This document shows positions 59,065 through 64,000 of a DNA stretch of 64,000 bases, piece after piece. The stretch comes from Burkholderiaceae bacterium (GTDB taxonomy: Bacteria > Pseudomonadota > Gammaproteobacteria > Burkholderiales > Burkholderiaceae_E): assembly GCA_021166725.1 (NCBI GenBank), contig JAJPES010000079.1, positions 38,247 through 102,246 of the forward strand. The letters are read 5' to 3'. The first letter of the stretch is position 1; every line of letters starts with the position of its first letter. Position numbers and translations under genes: made by a program. Under the pieces are notes generated by a model. The model ran no database searches. It was not told the origin of the DNA and saw only the letters and a list, made by a program, of their open reading frames with translations.

Positions 59065-60378
59065 TCAGACGGCGCCGCTCTCGCGCAGCTTCCCGATCGC
59101 CTCCTCGTCGTAGCCCAACTCGCCGAGCACCTCTGCCGTGTGCTCGCCGAGCGCCGGCCCGACCCAGCGCGTCTCGCCCGGCGTTTCCGAGAACTTCGGC
59201 ACGATGCCGGGAATCGCCAGCGGCGTTCCGTCGGGTAGCGTCGTACGCTCGATCATCGCGCGCGCCAGATACTGCGGATCGTCGACCATGTCGGCCGCGC
59301 TGTATATCCGCCCGCTCGGCACCTCGGCCCGCGCCATGACATCGAGCGCCGCCTCGAGCGACTGCGACGACGTCCACTGCGCGATCGCGTCGTCGATCTC
59401 CTGCGCGCGCGCCGCCCGGCCGGCGTTGTCGGCGAGCGTGGGATCTTCGGCGAGGTCGGTGCGGCCGATTGCGCGCATCAGCCGCTTGAAGATCGAATCG
59501 CCGTTGCCGCCGATGACGATGTGCCGGCCGTCGGCCGTCGGATAGGTGTTCGACGGCACGATACCGGTGAGGTTGGTGCCGGTGCGCTCGCGCACGATGC
59601 CGTAGCGGTCGTACTCGGGCAGCGTGCTCTCCATCAGGTTGAACACCGCTTCGTAGAGCGCGACGTCGACCACCTGGCCGCGGCCCGTCTCGCGCCGGCG
59701 GTGCAGCGCCATCAGCACGCCGATCAGGCCGTGCAGCGCGGCGAGCGAGTCGCCGATCGACAGGTTCAGCCGTACCGGCGGACGATCCGGGAAGCCGGTG
59801 ACGTAGCGCATGCCGCCCATCGATTCGGCGATCGCGCCGAAGCCGGGACGATCGCGGTACGGCCCGCTCTGCCCGTAGCCGGACAGCCGCAGCAGGATCA
59901 GCCCCGGGTTGCCTTTGGCCAGTTCGTCGTAGCCCAGCCCCCATTTCTCGAGTGCGCCGGGCCGGAAGTTCTCGATGACGATGTCGCTGCGCGCGGCCAG
60001 TTCGCGCGCGATGCGCTGGCCCTCGGCGTTTCGCAGGTCCAGCGTGATCGAGCGCTTGTTGCGCGCCTGCACGTACCACCACAGCGAGGTGCCGCTCGCA
60101 TCGTCGGGATGCAGCTTGCGCCACTTGCGCAGCGGATCGCCGCCTTCGGCGCCGGCGCGCGCCGGCGGCTCGACCTTGATCACGTCGGCGCCGAAGTCGG
60201 CGAGCATGCGCCCGGCGAAGGGTCCGGCGATCAGTTGGCCGAGTTCGAGCACGCGCAGGCCGGCAAGCGGACCGCTCGCGCCTGTTCCGCGCGCAGGGCC
60301 TGCGCTGTCCCGCGCGTCGGCGCCTCGCTCCCCGGCCTTGCGCGGGCCCGCGCCGGCCTTCGCCCTCTCGTCGCTCAT
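59065..60378 (-). CDS. CaiB/BaiF (class III) CoA transferase
   Basis: 437 residues. Family III CoA transferases move CoA between carboxylic acids. After a 35-residue low-complexity leader the core begins [31 protein letters not shown], the family hallmark (see residues 40-70). The likely catalytic Asp is in [13 protein letters not shown]. Substrate not determined; formyl-CoA, carnitine and succinyl-CoA:acid types are alternatives. The start overlaps the recR stop by four bases (ATGA). Confidence 0.92.
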   Translation of the reverse strand: MSDERAKAGAGPRKAGERGADARDSAGPARGTGASGPLAGLRVLELGQLIAGPFAGRMLADFGADVIKVEPPARAGAEGGDPLRKWRKLHPDDASGTSLWWYVQARNKRSITLDLRNAEGQRIARELAARSDIVIENFRPGALEKWGLGYDELAKGNPGLILLRLSGYGQSGPYRDRPGFGAIAESMGGMRYVTGFPDRPPVRLNLSIGDSLAALHGLIGVLMALHRRRETGRGQVVDVALYEAVFNLMESTLPEYDRYGIVRERTGTNLTGIVPSNTYPTADGRHIVIGGNGDSIFKRLMRAIGRTDLAEDPTLADNAGRAARAQEIDDAIAQWTSSQSLEAALDVMARAEVPSGRIYSAADMVDDPQYLARAMIERTTLPDGTPLAIPGIVPKFSETPGETRWVGPALGEHTAEVLGELGYDEEAIGKLRESGAV

Positions 60379-61004
60379 GTCGATGCTCCTCCGCGCACGT
60401 CATCCTCGGCCACCGACCGCCGATCGCGCAGCGCCTGCGCCACCGTGCTCGGATCGACGTATTCCAGCTCGCTGCCCACCGGCACGCCGCGCGCCAGCCG
60501 CGTGACCGCCAGGCCGCGCGCGCGCAGCAGCTCGCCGATGTAGTGCGCGGTGGCCTCGCCTTCCTGCGTGAAGTTGGTCGCGAGGATCACCTCGCGAACG
60601 ACGCCGTCGCCGGCGCGCTCGAGCAGCCGCTCGAGTCCGATCTGGCGCGGCCCGATGCCGTCGAGCGGCGACAACCGCCCCATCAGCACGAAATACAGCC
60701 CGCGGTAGCTGAGCGTCTGCTCGATCGTCAGTTGGTCGGCCGGCGTCTCGACCACGCACAGCAGCGACGGATCGCGCCGCGGCGACGCGCAGGTTTCGCA
60801 GACCTCCAGCTCGGTGAAGGTGTTGCAGCGCGCGCAGTGGCGGATGCGCGCGCACGCCTGCGCGAGCGCCTGCGCGAGCTGCGTCGCGCCTTCGCGATCG
60901 TGCTGCAGCAGGTGGTAGGCGAAGCGCTGCGCGGTGCGCGCGCCCACGCCCGGCAACCGGCGCAAGGCGGCCGTGAGCGCGTCGAGCGGCGCCGGCTGCT
61001 TCAT
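60375..61004 (-). CDS. recR: Recombination protein RecR
   Basis: 209 residues from ATG 61004; an in-frame GTG at 61013 is possible. Part of the RecFOR gap-repair pathway. Helix-hairpin-helix region ([19 protein letters not shown]), four-cysteine zinc site ([16 protein letters not shown]), Toprim domain starting [15 protein letters not shown] 61004 was chosen because family members start MKQP. Third gene of dnaX-ybaB-recR. Confidence 0.96.
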   Translation of the reverse strand: MKQPAPLDALTAALRRLPGVGARTAQRFAYHLLQHDREGATQLAQALAQACARIRHCARCNTFTELEVCETCASPRRDPSLLCVVETPADQLTIEQTLSYRGLYFVLMGRLSPLDGIGPRQIGLERLLERAGDGVVREVILATNFTQEGEATAHYIGELLRARGLAVTRLARGVPVGSELEYVDPSTVAQALRDRRSVAEDDVRGGAST

Positions 61005-61037
61005 CGCGGACACTTTGCGTGCAGCAGCGCGCCGCCC

Positions 61038-61364
61038 TCAGAACGGCATCTTGAAGCCGGGCGGCAGCGGCAGGCCCGCCGTCATCGCGCCCATCTTCTC
61101 GGAGGCCGTCTGCTCGGCCTTGCGCAGCGCGTCGTTCATCGCCGCGACCAGCAGGTCCTCGAGCATGTCCTTGTCCTCCTCGAACAGCGTCGGGTCGATC
61201 GCGATGCGCTTGACGTCGTTGCGGCAGGTCATCGTCACCTTGACGAGACCGGCGCCCGACTGCCCCTCGACCTCGATCTGCGCGAGCTGCTCCTGCGCCT
61301 TCTTCATGTTCTCCTGCATCTGCTGGGCCTGCTTCATCAGGCCCGCGAGCTGTCCCTTCATCAT
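61038..61364 (-). CDS. ybaB: YbaB/EbfC nucleoid-associated protein
   Basis: 108 residues. Small DNA-binding dimer. [20 protein letters not shown], the central [20 protein letters not shown] and the ending [12 protein letters not shown] are characteristic. ATG 61364 overlaps the dnaX stop (ATGA), the standard coupling. Confidence 0.96.
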   Translation of the reverse strand: MMKGQLAGLMKQAQQMQENMKKAQEQLAQIEVEGQSGAGLVKVTMTCRNDVKRIAIDPTLFEEDKDMLEDLLVAAMNDALRKAEQTASEKMGAMTAGLPLPPGFKMPF

Positions 61365-63043
61365 TCGCTACCTCCTGGGGTCTGTCGATGCTCGCGCGGG
61401 CGCACCGAGCCCGGCACGATCGAGCCGTCGAACTCGTCGATCAGCGTGCGCACGAAAGGATCGGACTCGATCGCCGCCTGCGCCTGCGCCTGGCGGTCGG
61501 CGCGCTGCTGCGCCGAGACGACCGCGGCGGTCCTGCCCTGCACGGGCCCGACTTCGACGTCCAGGCGCACGTCGGCGCCGAAATGCGCAGCGAGCGCTTC
61601 GCGCACGCGGCGTACCGTACCGGGTTCGGCGAGCGGGCGGATCGGCACCCGCACGCGCAGCCGCGGTCCGTCGGTCTCGAGCAGCTCGCTCTGCTCCATG
61701 AACTGGCGAACGAAGCCGCTGACGTCGAGGCGCGCGGCGAGCGCGGGCCAGTCGCCGTCGAAGGGCTGCCGGTCGGGCGGCGCGGCTCGCGGTGCTTCGG
61801 AGCGCGCGACCGGCGAGGCATCGGGCGCCGCGGCCGACGGCACCGCACGCTCGATCGACGGCGGGGGTGCGACACGCGCGGCCGCCGGCGGCGCGACGCG
61901 CTCGGCCTTCGAGGGCGCAGGGCGCGCGCGGGGCGGCGCCGCCTCCGGCCGCGCCGACTCCGTTCCCGTCGACGGCCGGAACGCCAGCAGGCGCAGCAGC
62001 ACCATCGTGAAGCCGGTATGCGCATCGGGCGCCAGAGGCAGCTCGCGCGCGCCGTGCGTGACGATCTGGTAATAGACCTGCAGGTCTTCGGCGGCGATCG
62101 ATTGCGCGAAGCGCTGCAGCGTTTCGGGGTCGTCGGCGTCGCCCAGCGCGCCGACCTGGGCGAGCGCGATGCGCTGCAGAAGCTGCGCGAGATCGGAGAG
62201 CGCGCGCTCGAAGGGCGCGTTCGCCGTCAGCATCGAATCGGCGATGTCGACGAGCGTGCGCCCATCGCCCTCGACCAGCGCGTCGAGGATGCGAACGAGC
62301 CAGCCGGCGTCCACCAGCCCGAGCATCTCGCGCACCTCGGTCTCGCGCACGCTGCCCGCGCCGAAGGCGATCGCCTGGTCGAGCAGCGACAGCGCGTCGC
62401 GCATGCTGCCGGCCGCCGCGCGGCCGATGCGATCGAGCGCGCCCGCATCGTGCTCGACGCCCTCGGCCCCGAGGATCCTCGCCAGGTGCCCGGCGATGGC
62501 GGGGGCCGGCATGTTCTTCAGGTTGAACTGCAGGCAGCGCGACAGCACGGTGACCGGAACGCGCTGCGGGTCGGTGGTGGCGAGCACGAAGACGACGTGC
62601 GGCGGCGGCTCCTCGAGCGTCTTGAGCATCGCGTTGAACGCGTGCGTGGACAGCATGTGGACTTCGTCGATGACGTAGACCTTGTAGCGTCCGGCGGTGG
62701 GCGCGTACACCGCGTTCTCGAGCAGCTGCGTCATTTCGTCGACGCCGCGGTTCGACGCCGCATCCAGTTCGATGCAGTCGACGAAGCGGCCGGCGTCGAT
62801 GCCGGTGCAGGCTTCGCATGCGCCGCACGGACGCGCCTGCACGCCGCGCTCGCAGTTCAGCGCCTTGGCGAGGATGCGCGCGATCGTCGTCTTGCCGACG
62901 CCGCGGGTGCCGGTGAACAGGTACGCGTGATGCAGCCGGCCGGTTTCCAGCGCGTGCGACAGCGCGCGCACGACATGCTCCTGTCCGACCAGGGAGTCGA
63001 AATCCCGGGGTCGCCATTTGCGAGCCAGCGCGAGATGGGTCAT
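61361..63043 (-). CDS. dnaX: DNA polymerase III subunits gamma/tau DnaX
   Basis: 560 residues from ATG 63043. Clamp-loader ATPase: Walker [19 protein letters not shown], a four-Cys zinc site (C..CGACEAC), Walker [11 protein letters not shown], and SRC motif [11 protein letters not shown] Pro/Ala linker (about 370-430) leads to the tau-specific C-terminal domain. No A-rich slippery heptamer of the E. coli type is seen, so a frameshifted gamma form is not predicted. Confidence 0.96.
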   Translation of the reverse strand: MTHLALARKWRPRDFDSLVGQEHVVRALSHALETGRLHHAYLFTGTRGVGKTTIARILAKALNCERGVQARPCGACEACTGIDAGRFVDCIELDAASNRGVDEMTQLLENAVYAPTAGRYKVYVIDEVHMLSTHAFNAMLKTLEEPPPHVVFVLATTDPQRVPVTVLSRCLQFNLKNMPAPAIAGHLARILGAEGVEHDAGALDRIGRAAAGSMRDALSLLDQAIAFGAGSVRETEVREMLGLVDAGWLVRILDALVEGDGRTLVDIADSMLTANAPFERALSDLAQLLQRIALAQVGALGDADDPETLQRFAQSIAAEDLQVYYQIVTHGARELPLAPDAHTGFTMVLLRLLAFRPSTGTESARPEAAPPRARPAPSKAERVAPPAAARVAPPPSIERAVPSAAAPDASPVARSEAPRAAPPDRQPFDGDWPALAARLDVSGFVRQFMEQSELLETDGPRLRVRVPIRPLAEPGTVRRVREALAAHFGADVRLDVEVGPVQGRTAAVVSAQQRADRQAQAQAAIESDPFVRTLIDEFDGSIVPGSVRPREHRQTPGGSE

Positions 63044-63101
63044 GTCGGGAACGCGATCGGACGAAGCGCGCGGGTTCGGGTGAAGCTCGCCGGCAGCGAG
63101 T

Positions 63102-63205
63102 GGGGTGGGCGAGCCGGAACCCCGGCACGCGCGGGAAATGGCTGTGGCTGCTTCCTTCCGGACCTGACCAGGTTGACCACGCCGCACTGCGGGGAGGCCC
63201 GCCCG
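63102..63205 (-). ncRNA. ffs: 4.5S signal recognition particle RNA
   Basis: About 104 nt on the minus strand. The apical SRP motif GGTCAGGTCCGGAAGGAAGC followed by AGCC is unmistakable; the ends pair as GGGCGGGCC with GGCTCGCCC, and the Ffh-binding asymmetric loop is present. Located directly upstream of dnaX as in other proteobacteria. End positions are estimated from the pairing. Confidence 0.93.
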
Positions 63206-63210
63206 CGCCG

Positions 63211-63216
63211 ATTCTA
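63211..63216 (-). promoter_or_regulatory. -10 box of the ffs promoter
   Basis: TAGAAT on the minus strand, five of six to consensus, ending six bases before the predicted 5' end of the SRP RNA. The -35 region is GC-rich and not clear. Confidence 0.5.
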
Positions 63217-63310
63217 GCAGCGGCGCGCAGCGCACCGAGCGACGACGTGCGCGTGTACCATTGATCGGAGGGCGCCATCGCTGCCGAGGCGCCGCAATCC
63301 AGGAGGGAGA

Positions 63311-63631
63311 ATGGCGATCCAGCACGTATCCGACGCATCGTTCGAGCAGGATGTCCTGCAGGCCGAGGGGGCGGTGCTCGTCGATTACTGGGCCGAATGG
63401 TGCGGCCCGTGCAAGATGATTGCGCCGATCCTCGACGAGGTGTCGCGCGAGTACGAAGGCAAGGTCCGCGTCGCGAAGATGAACGTCGACGAGAACCAGT
63501 CCACGCCGTCGAAATACGGCATCCGCGGCATTCCGACGCTGATGCTGTTCCGCGGCGGCGAGGTCGTCGCAACGAAGGTCGGCGCGTTGTCGAAGTCGCA
63601 GCTCTCGTCGTTTCTGGACAGCAACCTCTGA
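63311..63631 (+). CDS. trxA: Thioredoxin TrxA
   Basis: 106 residues, the usual length. Active site WCGPC in [17 protein letters not shown], cis-Pro in [14 protein letters not shown]. Reduces protein disulfides in the cytoplasm. Ribosome site aggaggga before ATG 63311. Followed by rho, as widely conserved. Confidence 0.98.
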   Translation: MAIQHVSDASFEQDVLQAEGAVLVDYWAEWCGPCKMIAPILDEVSREYEGKVRVAKMNVDENQSTPSKYGIRGIPTLMLFRGGEVVATKVGALSKSQLSSFLDSNL

Positions 63632-63645
63632 TCGGGTGTAAGCTC

Positions 63646-63671
63646 ACGGCCGCCCGTTGAGGTGCGGCCGT
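63646..63671. terminator. Hairpin in the trxA-rho interval
   Basis: ACGGCCGC and GCGGCCGT form a perfect eight-base stem with a ten-base loop, 14 bases after the trxA stop. No T-run follows. It may end the trxA transcript or form part of the 240-base rho leader; the rest of that interval holds no ORF of note. Confidence 0.4.
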
Positions 63672-63871
63672 AGTGCCCGCCTTCTCGCGGCGCGAGGCGC
63701 GCGAGGCAAGGCGCGACGCGAATTCCCCACGTCGTAGACCCCTCCCCCGCCTTTCCAGGGCCTCCCGGCCCGATCCTCCGACCCGTTGTCGATTCCTGCG
63801 GCCCAGGCCGCTCGTGCCCGCCCGTCGTCGCACGCGTTCCAGCCAGCTTCCCTGCGGGGAGAACCAGCCCG

Positions 63872-64000
63872 ATGCACCTGTCCGAACTGAAGTCGCTGCA
63901 CGTTTCGCAGCTGATCGAGATGGCCACCGCCCTCGAAATCGAGAACCCGCAGCGCATGCGCAAGCAGGAGCTGATGTTCGCCATCCTGAAGCGCAAGGCG
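63872..64000 (+). CDS. rho: Transcription termination factor Rho (N-terminal part)
   Basis: First 43 codons, cut by the right edge. MHLSELKSLHVSQLIEMATA and IENPQRMRKQELMFAILK are the Rho N-terminal helix domain. Rho is the hexameric RNA helicase that ends transcription; it is often autoregulated through a long leader, and here 240 bases separate it from trxA. ATG 63872 was chosen by homology. Confidence 0.96.
   Translation, partial: MHLSELKSLHVSQLIEMATALEIENPQRMRKQELMFAILKRKA

Overview
The window is GC-rich and gene-dense, with almost no intergenic space and no stretch over 300 bases without a gene. The gene families and their order point to a motile betaproteobacterium, most likely Burkholderiales. 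Typical blocks are fliI-fliJ-fliK-fliL-fliM-fliN-fliO-fliP-fliQ-fliR, ffs-dnaX-ybaB-recR, trxA-rho, carA-carB-greA and rlmE-ftsH-folP-glmM. The genus cannot be fixed from the sequence alone.

Layout. Positions 1-6894 (+ strand) carry flagellar export and switch genes, beginning inside fliI and ending with fliR. Positions 7017-18055 (- strand) are one long chemotaxis run in the order cheR, cheD, cheB, a small CheZ-like gene, a cheY paralogue, cheA, cheW, an MCP, cheY, cheZ and an HD-GYP gene; a good FliA (sigma-28) promoter lies before cheR. Positions 18241-22012 (+) hold a soluble REC-histidine kinase with its LuxR-type regulator, then a membrane histidine kinase. Positions 22040-23621 (-) hold a DUF1993 gene, an enoyl-CoA hydratase and a small coupled ORF. 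Positions 23700-26141 hold a divergent selenoneine-type pair (senB/senA); the SenA frame runs on into a DUF2945 domain.

Positions 26151-34294 (-) form an amide-use operon: a UrtA/amide-type binding protein, two permeases, two ATPases, an amidase and an acyl-CoA synthetase. The second ATPase and the amidase share one uninterrupted frame. Next come a flotillin-like gene and a MarR regulator separated by a 21-bp tandem repeat, then a second amidase with an AmiC-like sensor that lacks a signal peptide (36587-39201, +).

Positions 39288-52496 are mostly housekeeping on the - strand: a diguanylate cyclase, three tRNAs (His, Arg, Pro), glmM, folP, ftsH, rlmE, greA, carB and carA, with yhbY divergent on +. 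Positions 52711-54450 carry a VapBC module and a PEP-CTERM protein gene with a near-consensus sigma-54 promoter. Positions 54507-58110 (-) carry a DsbC/DsbG-like thiol protein and a nitrate/sulfonate-type ABC transporter. A second toxin-antitoxin pair (Phd/PIN) follows, then a CaiB-family CoA transferase, recR, ybaB, dnaX, the 4.5S SRP RNA, trxA and the first 43 codons of rho.

Novelty candidates are the SenA-DUF2945 and LivF-amidase in-frame fusions, the DUF2945 remnant at 39210, the small DxxxQ protein in the che operon, the sigma-54-driven PEP-CTERM gene, and a VapC with a missing acidic active-site residue. No CRISPR array, insertion sequence or prophage was seen.
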